Part shown: in pieces, positions 1 to 7,160 of the stretch
How the letters are laid out: the number at the start of each line of letters is the position of its first letter
Position numbering within the stretch: the first letter of the stretch is position 1
DNA from: Hyphomonadaceae bacterium
GTDB lineage: Bacteria > Pseudomonadota > Alphaproteobacteria > Caulobacterales > Hyphomonadaceae
Reading direction: 5' to 3'
Assembly: GCA_030696545.1 (NCBI GenBank)
Contig: JAUYSA010000068.1
Location: 1 to 10,088, forward strand
Length of the DNA: 10,088 nucleotides
Notes under the pieces: model-generated
Database searches by the model: none
What the model was told of the DNA's origin: nothing
What the model saw: only the letters and a program-made list of their open reading frames with translations
Position numbers and translations under genes: made by a program

Positions 1-1349
1 TGATGATCGCCTCGGCCATGCTGTGCGAGCCGCAGGTTCTGCTGGCGGACGAGCCGACCACGGCGCTCGACGTGACCGTGCAGGCGCAGGTGCTGGACCT
101 GATGGACGAGCTGAAGCGCGAGACGGGCGCCGGGCTCGTTCTGATCACGCACGACATGGGCGTGATCGCGCGCATGGCGGACCGCGTGGTGGTGATGCGC
201 CATGGCGAGGCGGTGGAGCGCGGGCAGGTGGACGATGTGTTCGCCGCGCCGAAGCACGAATACACGCGGATGCTGCTGGAGGCGATGCCGCGCATGGATC
301 GTACGGATCGCGGATCGCGCCCGTCGATCGGCGCCGCGCCGCCAAAGGAAGTGACGCCGATCCTCGAAGTGAATGACCTTCATGTGACATTCCCGGTCAG
401 CGTGCCGGGAGGTCTGTTCGGCAAACGGGTGCCGCTGCGGGCGGTCGATGGCGTGAGCCTTTCGCTGCGCCCAGGCGAAACCGTTGGCGTGGTAGGGGAG
501 AGCGGTTGCGGAAAATCGACGCTGGCGCGCGGTGTGTTGAGATTGCTCGATCCGTCGGCTGGTTCGGTCGCCTGGCTGGGGCGCGATATCGCGAAGGCGT
601 CGCGCAAGGAGATGCAGCCGCTGAGGCAGGAACTGCAGATCGTTTTCCAGGACCCTCTCGCTAGCCTCGACCCGCGCATGACAGTCGGCCAGTCGATCGC
701 TGAACCGCTGACGGTGTTCCGCCCCGACATGAGCGGCAAGGCCAAGGAAGATGCGGCGCGCGAGATGATGGCGCGCATGGGTCTCGATCCGGGACTCGTC
801 AACCGCTACCCGCACGAGCTGTCAGGCGGGCAGAACCAGCGGGTCGGCATTGCGCGGGCGATGATCCTGCGGCCGAAACTGGTCGTGTGCGACGAGGCGG
901 TGTCGGCGCTGGACGTGTCTGTGCAGGCGCAGATTCTCGACCTGCTGATCGATCTCCAGAAAGAGTTCGGGCTGGCGATCATGTTCATCAGCCACGACCT
1001 GTCGGTGGTTCGCGAGATATGCCATCGGGTGATGGTGCTCTATCTGGGCAGGGTGGTCGAAACCGCCTCCCGCGAGGCGCTGTTCAACGATCCGCGCCAC
1101 CCCTACACGCGTGCCCTATTGTCGGCGGTTCCCTCGCCAGACCCGGCGCGGGAGCGGAGCAGGGTGAAGGTGAAGCTGCATGGCGACCTGCCGTCGCCGC
1201 TCGATCCCAAGGCCAGCCTGCGCTTCATGAAATCGAGGTTGACGGACGCGGCGCCCTTCTACCGGCCCGCGCTGGTGGAGGTGGCTCCGGGCCACTGGGT
1301 CGCCGAACATGATCCCGCGGAGGGGATTTCAGGACTTTCTGTGTCCTAA
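1..1349 (+). CDS. Peptide-type ABC transporter, fused double ATP-binding protein (5' end missing)
   Basis: ATP-hydrolysing subunit of an oligopeptide/dipeptide/nickel-type ABC importer, cytoplasmic and bound to inner-membrane permeases. The reading frame is open at the left edge, so the first ATPase has lost its Walker A and signature motifs to the neighbouring sequence. What remains of it starts just before Walker B (LLADEPTT, visible residues 13-20) and keeps the H-loop His50. The second ATPase is complete: Walker A GESGCGKS (165-172), Q-loop Gln216, signature LSGGQNQR (273-280), Walker B LVVCDE (293-298), His331. An oligopeptide-transporter C-terminal extension follows (HPYTRALLSAVPSP, then LHGDLPSPL). 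This is a DppD-DppF-like fusion in one chain; whole fusions are usually about 530-550 residues, so roughly 100 are missing. The tail lacks the cysteines typical of the extension. Permease and binding-protein genes are expected upstream but are not visible. The substrate cannot be told from sequence. Confidence 0.95.
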   Translation, partial: MIASAMLCEPQVLLADEPTTALDVTVQAQVLDLMDELKRETGAGLVLITHDMGVIARMADRVVVMRHGEAVERGQVDDVFAAPKHEYTRMLLEAMPRMDRTDRGSRPSIGAAPPKEVTPILEVNDLHVTFPVSVPGGLFGKRVPLRAVDGVSLSLRPGETVGVVGESGCGKSTLARGVLRLLDPSAGSVAWLGRDIAKASRKEMQPLRQELQIVFQDPLASLDPRMTVGQSIAEPLTVFRPDMSGKAKEDAAREMMARMGLDPGLVNRYPHELSGGQNQRVGIARAMILRPKLVVCDEAVSALDVSVQAQILDLLIDLQKEFGLAIMFISHDLSVVREICHRVMVLYLGRVVETASREALFNDPRHPYTRALLSAVPSPDPARERSRVKVKLHGDLPSPLDPKASLRFMKSRLTDAAPFYRPALVEVAPGHWVAEHDPAEGISGLSVS

Positions 1350-1466
1350 AGGTACCGCCCGTTAACACAAATGGGTGACACACGGCTGCAGAACCTTGAC
1401 GCTGTCTAGCGACGGAGTCATGAGTAACGCTCTGATACGAAGCCCGACGCTGGAGGATACCGCGCG
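1350..1466 (+). promoter_or_regulatory. Intergenic leader of the copper/heme lipoprotein gene with a possible -35 box
   Basis: This 117-bp gap must hold the promoter if the downstream lipoprotein gene is transcribed independently. TTGACG at 1396-1401 matches the alphaproteobacterial -35 consensus. No good -10 lies at the expected spacing; the best at 17 bp is CATGAG (1419-1424), about three of six matches. A short imperfect hairpin at 1358-1375 (CCCGTT / AATGGG with a G-T pair) follows the ABC gene stop. It has no T-run, so it is not a convincing terminator. The Shine-Dalgarno sequence GGAGG at 1452-1456 sits 10 bases before the ATG and supports that start strongly. Confidence 0.35.
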
Positions 1467-3461
1467 ATGAAACGCTCCCTGACGATGACTGCCGCAAGCG
1501 CTGTGCTTGCCCTCGCGGTCGCTGCCTGCGCCCAACAAGTCCCCGCCACTGAAGTGGCAACGTCGGTTGAAGCGCCGCTGGCCGCCACTGCCGCGCGCGT
1601 CGACAACTTCCGCCTCGTGACGGCGGATGGCTACGCCCGCGAGCTGTATCGCTACAAGGATGCTCCGGCGATCGTGCTCGTGATGGGCGGCGCTGGCGAC
1701 ATGGCGAAGGTTGGCCCGGAACTCGCGAAGATCGAAGCAGCCTACAAAGCCAAGGGCGTCGAAATCTTCGTCGTGAACTCGAACCCGAAAGACACGCGCG
1801 AAGCCATGCTGGCTGACGCGGCCAAGTATGGCTTCGCCTCGCCGATCCTGCAGGACGACCTGCAACTCGTCGGCGGCCAGATCGGCGCGACGACTGTTGG
1901 CCAGTCCTTCGTCGTTGATCCCAAGACCTGGAAGATCGCCTACACCGGCCCGCTCTCGGCCGCCGCGATAGACTCCGTGCTCGCTGGCAAGGCTCCGGCC
2001 GTCGCCTCCGCGCCGGTCTCCGGCACGGTCATCAACTTCCCGGACCGCTCGCCTGCTCGCAAGGCCGAGTTCGCCAAGATCTCCTACGCCTCGACGATCG
2101 CTCCGCTGATCGAAGAGAAGTGCATCGCCTGCCACCAGGAAGGCGGCATCGCTCCGTTCGGCTTCGACGGCTACGAGAAGGTGAAAACCTTCGCGCCGAT
2201 GATCCGCGAAGCCGTCCGTACCGACCGCATGCCGCCGTGGGATCCGGATCCGCACGTGGGCACGTTCGCTGACGACAAGTCGCTCTCGGGCGAGCAGATC
2301 AAGACGCTCATCAACTGGATCGAAGCTGGCGCCCCGCGCGGCGACGGCGATGACCGTCTCGCCAAGGTCAAGCACGTCGCCCCGGAATGGCCGCTCGGCA
2401 AGCCGGACCTGATCGTCGACATTCCGAAGTTCACCGTCCCGGCGACCGGCTATGTCGATTACCAGTACCCGACGCTGAAAAACCCGCTGACTGAAGGCAA
2501 GTGGTTGAAAGCTGCGACCGCGAAAGTCTCGCAGCGTCAGGCCGTGCACCACATCCTGTCGGGCGTGATCGCTGAAGGCCAGACCAACAAGGGCATGCAG
2601 AACTGGGGTGGCGGCGTTGGCGGCTACACCGTGGGCATGGAATCGACCGTCGCGCCGAAAGGCATCGGCTCGTGGGTCCCGGCAGGCGGCGAGTTCGCCT
2701 ACCAGATGCACTACACGCCGTTCGGCAAGGAAGCCGTCTCGGCTGAGCAGATCGGCCTGTACTTCTACAAGGACGGCGAGAAGCCGGAGCTGATCATGCG
2801 CGAAATGCCGCTCGTCGATCAGTTCATCACGATCCCGGCCAACGATCCGGCGCACAAGGAAATCGCCTACTTCAACTTCCCGAAGGACGCGATCCTCCAC
2901 ACCGCTGTCGTGCACGCTCACTACCGCGGCACGTATTCGAAGCTCGAAATCCTGTCGCCGGATGGCAAGCGTGAGACGATCCTCAACGTGCCGTTCTACG
3001 ACTTCAACTGGCAGCGTATGTACGAGTTCGCCAAGCCGATCGAGATCAAGGCCGGCTCGAAAGTGATCGCGACCTACGTGTACGACAACTCGAAGCGGAA
3101 CCCGGCCAACCCGGATCCGAACAAGGAAATCGTGTGGGGCGACCAGTCGTTCGAGGAAATGTTCTACACCTCGCTGCGCTATCGCTGGAAAGACGAGACG
3201 GTCGAGCAGCAGACGAACTACGACCAGCTCATGAACCAGACGCGCCTGATGGGCATGATGGACGACAACCTGGACGAAAAACTGCAGAAGGTTGAACTGC
3301 GTGGTCAGTTCGCTCAGCTCGCAGCCGCTCCGGGCGCATTCGAAATGGCCGACGCCAACAAGGACGGCGCCATCGACCAGACCGAACTCAACAACGTCCT
3401 GAAAATGCTCCGCGCCCGCAGCTCGGCTTCGGCCGCGCCTGCGAGCAATGGCGGCGAATAA
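1467..3461 (+). CDS. Lipoprotein: inactive redoxin-like domain + cytochrome c + PHM-like copper monooxygenase + EF-hand
   Basis: Predicted envelope redox enzyme of 664 residues. Residues 1-21 are a lipoprotein signal with lipobox VAAC (Cys21); Ala at +2 suggests the outer membrane. Residues about 45-165 are thioredoxin/redoxin-like (VNSNPKD, DPKTWKI) but have no active-site cysteine. C219-I-A-C222-H223 binds one c-type heme; Met255 in RMPPW is a likely second axial ligand. Residues about 315-575 resemble the copper type II ascorbate-dependent monooxygenase fold of peptidylglycine hydroxylase. H361-H362 and H415 (QMHY) match the first copper site; H483-A-H485 and Met565 (EEMFY) match the second. 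A canonical EF-hand loop spans 629-640 (DANKDGAIDQTE). The only three cysteines are the lipid anchor and the heme pair. A good Shine-Dalgarno at 1452-1456 fixes the start, and a strong terminator follows, so this is a single-gene unit. Many GCT alanine codons and no TTA, CTA or TCA codon hint at high expression. Substrate unknown; the domain calls are firm, the monooxygenase activity is inferred. Confidence 0.92.
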   Translation: MKRSLTMTAASAVLALAVAACAQQVPATEVATSVEAPLAATAARVDNFRLVTADGYARELYRYKDAPAIVLVMGGAGDMAKVGPELAKIEAAYKAKGVEIFVVNSNPKDTREAMLADAAKYGFASPILQDDLQLVGGQIGATTVGQSFVVDPKTWKIAYTGPLSAAAIDSVLAGKAPAVASAPVSGTVINFPDRSPARKAEFAKISYASTIAPLIEEKCIACHQEGGIAPFGFDGYEKVKTFAPMIREAVRTDRMPPWDPDPHVGTFADDKSLSGEQIKTLINWIEAGAPRGDGDDRLAKVKHVAPEWPLGKPDLIVDIPKFTVPATGYVDYQYPTLKNPLTEGKWLKAATAKVSQRQAVHHILSGVIAEGQTNKGMQNWGGGVGGYTVGMESTVAPKGIGSWVPAGGEFAYQMHYTPFGKEAVSAEQIGLYFYKDGEKPELIMREMPLVDQFITIPANDPAHKEIAYFNFPKDAILHTAVVHAHYRGTYSKLEILSPDGKRETILNVPFYDFNWQRMYEFAKPIEIKAGSKVIATYVYDNSKRNPANPDPNKEIVWGDQSFEEMFYTSLRYRWKDETVEQQTNYDQLMNQTRLMGMMDDNLDEKLQKVELRGQFAQLAAAPGAFEMADANKDGAIDQTELNNVLKMLRARSSASAAPASNGGE

Positions 3462-3506
3462 GCCGACCTGACTTGAGCTGAACTGCCTCATCTGAATTGA
3501 CTGCAG

Positions 3507-3541
3507 CGCCCCGGCCCGAAAAGGCCGGGGCGTTTGCTTTT
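3507..3541 (+). terminator. Strong rho-independent terminator
   Basis: A perfect 10-bp GC-rich stem (CGCCCCGGCC at 3507-3516 pairing with GGCCGGGGCG at 3523-3532) encloses a 6-base CGAAAA loop. It is followed by TTTGCTTTT (3533-3541). It lies 45 bases after the stop of the copper/heme lipoprotein gene and ends that transcript. It is the only textbook intrinsic terminator I see in the window. Confidence 0.93.
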
Positions 3542-3669
3542 GGGTGGCGGCCGCCAGCGCCATAGCCTTGATTGAGCGCCTCAAAGCCCGAAAAGCGGCC
3601 CCGCCGTTCACTAAACCTCATGCCTTTTCTGCGAAGATGCTGCGGTCAAGCGCAGGATGTCCGCCGTTC

Positions 3670-4770
3670 ATGCGGGTCGATACGATCAACCCTCTCTGCC
3701 TCGCGGACGGCGATATCGCCGGCTGGCGCACGCTCCTGGCCGCTGATCCGGCGTTGACGAGCCCTTACCTGACGCCTGACTGGGCGCGGCTGGTGGCCCG
3801 CCACAGGGCCGATGTGCGCGTGGCAGTCTGGCGACGCGATGATGGCGCGGCGACGGGCTTTCTCGCCGTGCAGGGCAGCAGCCCACACGCGGCGATGCCG
3901 GTTGGCGGGCCTGTATGCGACTATCAGGCCGTTGTTGGTCGGCGCGACCTCGACGCCTCGCTTGCATTGAAGGCTCTCGGCGTCGTCCGCATCGATCTGC
4001 CCGCCGGTCTCAGGGATAACGCGGTCGGCGAATGCCTGCTGACGGAAGACGTGGGCCATGTCGTTCGCTTCGCGGATGGCTGGGATGGCTGGTGCGCGGA
4101 GCGGCAGGCGGCTGGCTCGAAGGTCGTTGCACGCGGACGCAAGCGCATGTCGAGGCTGGTGCGCGATCACCGGATGGGCGCGGTGACGTTCGAGCCGTTC
4201 TCGACCGATCCGGCGGCGTTCGAGAAGATGCTCGCCTGGAAGCGCGACCAGATGCGTCGCACCGGCGTCACCGATATTTTCGAGCACGCATGGATTGATG
4301 GCGTCGTGCGCGGATCATTCGCTGCATCGCCGTCCGACCCGCAGTTCGGCAGCGCGATGTTCGTGCTTCGCCTGAACGGACAGCCGCTGGCGGTGCTGTT
4401 CTGCCTGCGCGCGCACAAGGCGCTGCACGCATGGTTCGTCGCGCATGACCCGGCCCATGCCGACTACTCGCCGGGCGTCATCCTGTTCACCGAAACGATC
4501 AAGGCGGCGGCCAGCGCCGGCTTCACCGAGATGGACCTTGGGCCAGGCGAATACAGCTTCAAGGAAAGTCTTGCCACTTACAACCGGCCGATCGGTTCAG
4601 GCTTCATTGGCCGGCCGGGATTGTCGTCGGCGTTCAAGGCTGCGCAATTCCAGATGCGTGCGCTGGTCGAAAGCCTGCCTGTTGGCCGCGCAAAGCAATG
4701 GCCGGCCAAGGCCATGCGCCGTCTCGATATCGCGCGAGGCCTTGCAGCGCCCCAGTACAGGGCGGCCTGA
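3670..4770 (+). CDS. CelD/FemAB-like GNAT-family acyltransferase
   Basis: Predicted cytoplasmic acyltransferase of 366 residues, related to the CelD/BcsL-type and FemAB-like proteins that carry a doubled GNAT fold. Homologues are tied to cell-wall or exopolysaccharide modification; the substrate here is unknown. Family features include SPYLTPDWARLV (31-42), PVGGPVCDYQAVV (77-89), the basic helix ARGRKRMSRLVRDH (154-167), LAWKRDQMRRTG (188-199), and the C-terminal acceptor-side block SPGVILFTETIKAAASAGF plus MDLGPGEYSFKESLATY (267-304). The frame extends upstream to a GTG at 3544, abutting the terminator, and an ATG at 3637. I prefer ATG 3670, because homology begins there and AGGA (3654-3657) lies 12 bases upstream, although that site is weak. 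It stands alone between a terminator and the ilvA promoter region. The upstream 128 bases (3542-3669) show no gene; they hold the GC palindrome GGCGGCCGCC (3546-3555) and the 10-mer CCGCCGTTCA twice, 60 bp apart. Confidence 0.85.
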   Translation: MRVDTINPLCLADGDIAGWRTLLAADPALTSPYLTPDWARLVARHRADVRVAVWRRDDGAATGFLAVQGSSPHAAMPVGGPVCDYQAVVGRRDLDASLALKALGVVRIDLPAGLRDNAVGECLLTEDVGHVVRFADGWDGWCAERQAAGSKVVARGRKRMSRLVRDHRMGAVTFEPFSTDPAAFEKMLAWKRDQMRRTGVTDIFEHAWIDGVVRGSFAASPSDPQFGSAMFVLRLNGQPLAVLFCLRAHKALHAWFVAHDPAHADYSPGVILFTETIKAAASAGFTEMDLGPGEYSFKESLATYNRPIGSGFIGRPGLSSAFKAAQFQMRALVESLPVGRAKQWPAKAMRRLDIARGLAAPQYRAA

Positions 4771-4789
4771 CGGGGAAAACGCCGCCTCG

Positions 4790-4894
4790 CGCGTATATAT
4801 GCGTGTACCTCAGGTCAGGCTCACAATCCCTCCGGCCTTTCGCCCTGACAAAAAAGGGCTATAGGTGCGCCCCTCAACGCAAAGGATGCGTCCC
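4790..4894 (+). promoter_or_regulatory. Probable ilvA promoter and leader
   Basis: Two AT-rich elements stand out in this GC-rich gap. TATATAT at 4794-4800 lies inside a near-palindrome (4790-4803, one mismatched pair). GGCTATAGG at 4857-4865 matches the alphaproteobacterial -10 style (GCTATA). No clear -35 sits 16-18 bp before TATAGG (4860-4865). Overlapping the -10 is a short inverted repeat, GCCCT (4842-4846) and AGGGC (4855-4859), with an A-rich loop. If TATAGG is the -10, transcription starts near 4872, leaving a leader of about 23 bases that contains the ribosome-binding site AAAGGA (4881-4886). This would exclude the GTG at 4865 as a start. Confidence 0.35.
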
Positions 4895-6142
4895 GTGACC
4901 GCGAAGCCGCCAACAGCCGTCGAAACCGCTACGTCCCTGCCGGTGACGATGGCCGACATTGAAGCGGCGGCGAAGGCGATCGAAGGCAAGATCGAGCGCA
5001 CGCCGCTGCGCTATTCGCGCACGCTGTCCGAGATCACTGGCGCGCAGGTCTGGATCAAGTTCGAGAACCTGCAGTTCACCGCCTCGTTCAAGGAGCGCGG
5101 CGCGCTCAACAAGCTGTTGTCGCTCTCGAATTCCGAGAAGGCTGCGGGCGTCATCGCCATGTCCGCCGGAAATCATGCGCAGGGCGTCGCCTATCACGCG
5201 TCGCGTCTTGGCATTCCTTCCACGATCGTGATGCCGCAGGGCACGCCCTTCGTGAAGATCGAGCACACGCGCAATTTCGGCGCGAACGTCATCATCCATG
5301 GCGAGACGCTGGCCGATGCGGACAAACACGCGCGCGAACTCGAGAAAAGAGACGGCCTCACTTTCGTCCACCCGTTCGACGACAAGCATGTCATCGCCGG
5401 GCAGGGCACGATCGGCCTCGAAATCCTGGAAGACCTCGCAGACTTCGACGTGATGGTGATCCCGGTTGGCGGCGGCGGGCTGTCTGCAGGCATCGCGACG
5501 GCGATCAAGTCGCGCCGTCCTGCGGTGTCGATTGTTGGCGTCGAGCCTGCGCTTTATCCCTCGCTCTCGGCTGAACTGCGCGGCGAGGAAGCCAAGGTCG
5601 GCGGCGCGACAATCGCCGAAGGCATCGCGGTCAAGAAGGTCGGCAAGCTGACGGCAGAGATCCTGCGCAAGCTGATGGATCGCGTGATCCTCGTCAGCGA
5701 GGACGAACTCGAGCGCGCGATCACGCTGTTCGCCACCGTCGAAAAGACCGTTGCCGAAGGCGCGGGCGCCGCAGGTCTGGCCGCGTTGCTGGCCGAGCCG
5801 CATCATTTCCATGGCCGCAAGGTCGTGCTGGTTCTGTGCGGCGGCAATATCGACACGCGCCTGCTGGCGTCGGTGCTGACGCGGTCGCTGGTTCGCGAGA
5901 AACGGATTACCTCGATCCGTATCATCGGCAACGATCAGCCTGGCCTGCTTGCCAAGGTCTCGACCGTTATCGGGGAAAGCGGCGGAAACATCATCGAGGT
6001 GAACCACAACCGCCTCGCGCTGGATGTCCCTGCCAAGGGGGCGGAGTTCGATATCACCATCGAAACCCGCGATGCCCGGCATACGCAGGAGATCATCGAC
6101 GCCCTGACAAAGGCCGGGTTCCCGCCGCGTCCGCATACCTAG
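4895..6142 (+). CDS. ilvA: Threonine ammonia-lyase (threonine dehydratase), single ACT domain
   Basis: PLP-dependent cytoplasmic enzyme that deaminates L-threonine to 2-oxobutanoate and ammonia, the first step toward isoleucine or of threonine breakdown. Counting from the GTG at 4895 (415 residues): the PLP lysine is Lys66 in SFKERGA, SAGNHAQG at 90-97 binds substrate, the phosphate-binding GGGG is 192-195, and CGGN is 315-318. A C-terminal ACT domain spans about 339-410 (IRIIGNDQPGLLAKVS). One ACT domain and about 400 residues place it with the catabolic/TIGR01127-like type rather than the roughly 500-residue two-ACT biosynthetic form. In many alphaproteobacteria it may still supply isoleucine synthesis. 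The ACT domain suggests allosteric control by an amino acid. Start choice: AAAGGA (4881-4886) is ideally spaced for GTG 4895; ATG 4886 abuts that site and GTG 4865 overlaps the likely -10. No TTA, CTA or TCA codons occur. Serine dehydratase side activity is possible. Confidence 0.94.
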   Translation: MTAKPPTAVETATSLPVTMADIEAAAKAIEGKIERTPLRYSRTLSEITGAQVWIKFENLQFTASFKERGALNKLLSLSNSEKAAGVIAMSAGNHAQGVAYHASRLGIPSTIVMPQGTPFVKIEHTRNFGANVIIHGETLADADKHARELEKRDGLTFVHPFDDKHVIAGQGTIGLEILEDLADFDVMVIPVGGGGLSAGIATAIKSRRPAVSIVGVEPALYPSLSAELRGEEAKVGGATIAEGIAVKKVGKLTAEILRKLMDRVILVSEDELERAITLFATVEKTVAEGAGAAGLAALLAEPHHFHGRKVVLVLCGGNIDTRLLASVLTRSLVREKRITSIRIIGNDQPGLLAKVSTVIGESGGNIIEVNHNRLALDVPAKGAEFDITIETRDARHTQEIIDALTKAGFPPRPHT

Positions 6143-6214
6143 GACTGCTGACAGGATCGTCAGGCCGGGCCTCTCGCATCGCGCGCGCGTCAGTGCTAAC
6201 AGGCGGGCAACGAC

Positions 6215-6220
6215 AGGGAG
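6215..6220 (+). promoter_or_regulatory. Ribosome-binding site of the FKBP lipoprotein gene
   Basis: AGGGAG lies seven bases before the ATG at 6228 and decides the start. It excludes the out-of-frame ATG at 6224. The preceding 85-bp gap has a small inverted repeat, CTGAC...GTCAG (about 6149-6164), but no T-run and no clear promoter. Co-transcription with ilvA is therefore possible. Confidence 0.7.
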
Positions 6221-6227
6221 TTCATGC

Positions 6228-7151
6228 ATGTTCCGTCTCGTGCTTGCGGTGATTACCGCGCTGGCCCTCAGCGCCTGCGGTCCTTTGGCAAACGTCGATC
6301 CCGCCAAGCCGTGGGACAGCCTGCTGCCGTGGAACCATGGTTTTGCGGGCATCCAGAAGCTTCCCTCCGGCGTCGAATACATCGTGCTGCGCAAGGGCGA
6401 CGGCAAAGGTCCGTTCCCGGGCCCGACCGACCGGGTCGAGGTGAACTATGACGGCCGCCTCGCGGCCAACGGCTTCATTTTCGACAGCTCCTACCAGCGC
6501 AACGAGTCCGCGACCTTCGCCCTCAACGGTCTGATCCCGGGCTGGAAAGACGGGCTACAGAAGATGCAGCCGGGCGACATGTTCATGTTCTGGATCCCCT
6601 CGAAGGAGGGCTATGGCGAACGTGGCGCCGGTTCCGACATTCCGCCGAACTCCGACATCATGTTCCAGGTCGAACTGATCAACGTGCTGCCCGATCCCTG
6701 GACCAAGGTTTCGCCGTGGCCGACGGATTCTTCCTCGATCGTGCGCCGCCCGTCCGGTCTTGAGTACATGGTGGTCGAATCCGGCCCGGCCGAAGGCGCT
6801 TCTCCCACCGAGAACGATGTCGCCATCGCCAACTTCGAAGGCCGCAACGAGAAGGTCGACAAGGAAGAAGGCGATACGGTCGACGACGTCCGCCGCCGCA
6901 GCATCGTTGTGTCGACATTCGATGCCGGTTCCCCCGTCGCGCTGCCGGTTGCCGGCGTCACCTCTGGCTGGAACGAGCTTCTCAAGCTGATGCGCAAGGG
7001 CGATCATTGGATGGTGCGCATGCCGTCGTCATTGCTGTACGGCGATGAAGGCGACGGCCGCGTGCCCCCGGGCGCAACGGTGATCTACGAGGTGAAGCTC
7101 GAGGATTTCGGTCCCGTGGCCGGCCCCGCTGCCCCGGTCCCTCCGCAGTAG
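6228..7151 (+). CDS. Lipoprotein with two FKBP-type peptidyl-prolyl isomerase domains
   Basis: Probable envelope folding helper that isomerises Xaa-Pro bonds, 307 residues. The signal peptide ends in lipobox LSAC (Cys17) with Gly at +2, suggesting the outer membrane. Domain 1 (about 45-154) keeps the FKBP active-site set: Tyr74, Phe85-Asp86 (FIFDSS), IPGW (103-106), Tyr129 in GYGERG and Phe146. Domain 2 (about 175-294, starting SGLEYMVVESG) aligns over its whole length but is altered. The first Tyr is Phe203, VIPGW has become VTSGW (244-248), the late Phe is Tyr287, and a charged insert (about 207-226, rich in Lys, Glu, Asp and Arg) precedes STFDAG. A short Pro/Ala-rich tail ends the protein. 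Domain 1 is probably active; domain 2 may bind clients or serve as structure. It follows ilvA by 85 bp on the same strand and ends 9 bases from the stop of the opposing GST-like gene. No functional link to ilvA is evident. Confidence 0.9.
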   Translation: MFRLVLAVITALALSACGPLANVDPAKPWDSLLPWNHGFAGIQKLPSGVEYIVLRKGDGKGPFPGPTDRVEVNYDGRLAANGFIFDSSYQRNESATFALNGLIPGWKDGLQKMQPGDMFMFWIPSKEGYGERGAGSDIPPNSDIMFQVELINVLPDPWTKVSPWPTDSSSIVRRPSGLEYMVVESGPAEGASPTENDVAIANFEGRNEKVDKEEGDTVDDVRRRSIVVSTFDAGSPVALPVAGVTSGWNELLKLMRKGDHWMVRMPSSLLYGDEGDGRVPPGATVIYEVKLEDFGPVAGPAAPVPPQ

Positions 7152-7160
7152 GCGACTGGA

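Noticed and set aside
1358..1375. Hairpin after the ABC gene stop as a terminator
   Set aside because: Only six pairs including a G-T, and no T-run follows.
1362..3611. 749-codon open frame on the minus strand
   Set aside because: It lies in codon register opposite the copper/heme lipoprotein gene, whose domains and ribosome-binding site are clear. It exists only because that gene avoids TTA, CTA and TCA, and its translation is Arg/Val/Asp-rich with no recognisable motif.
3544..3669. N-terminal extension of the acyltransferase from GTG 3544
   Set aside because: The extension abuts the upstream terminator and its sequence (Ala/Lys/Pro-rich) does not resemble the family; homology starts at ATG 3670.
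3601..3670. 10-mer CCGCCGTTCA repeated exactly 60 bp apart
   Set aside because: The match does not extend beyond 10 bases, and the motif is ordinary in GC-rich DNA; chance is the simplest explanation.
4799..4864. Possible 21-codon leader peptide before ilvA (MRVPQVRLTI...)
   Set aside because: It contains some Val, Leu, Thr and Ile, but no ribosome-binding site, no run of regulatory codons and no following terminator hairpin with a T-run, so an attenuator is not supported.
4874..6406. 510-codon open frame on the minus strand
   Set aside because: It is in register opposite ilvA and shows the same low-complexity antisense composition; ilvA has all catalytic motifs.
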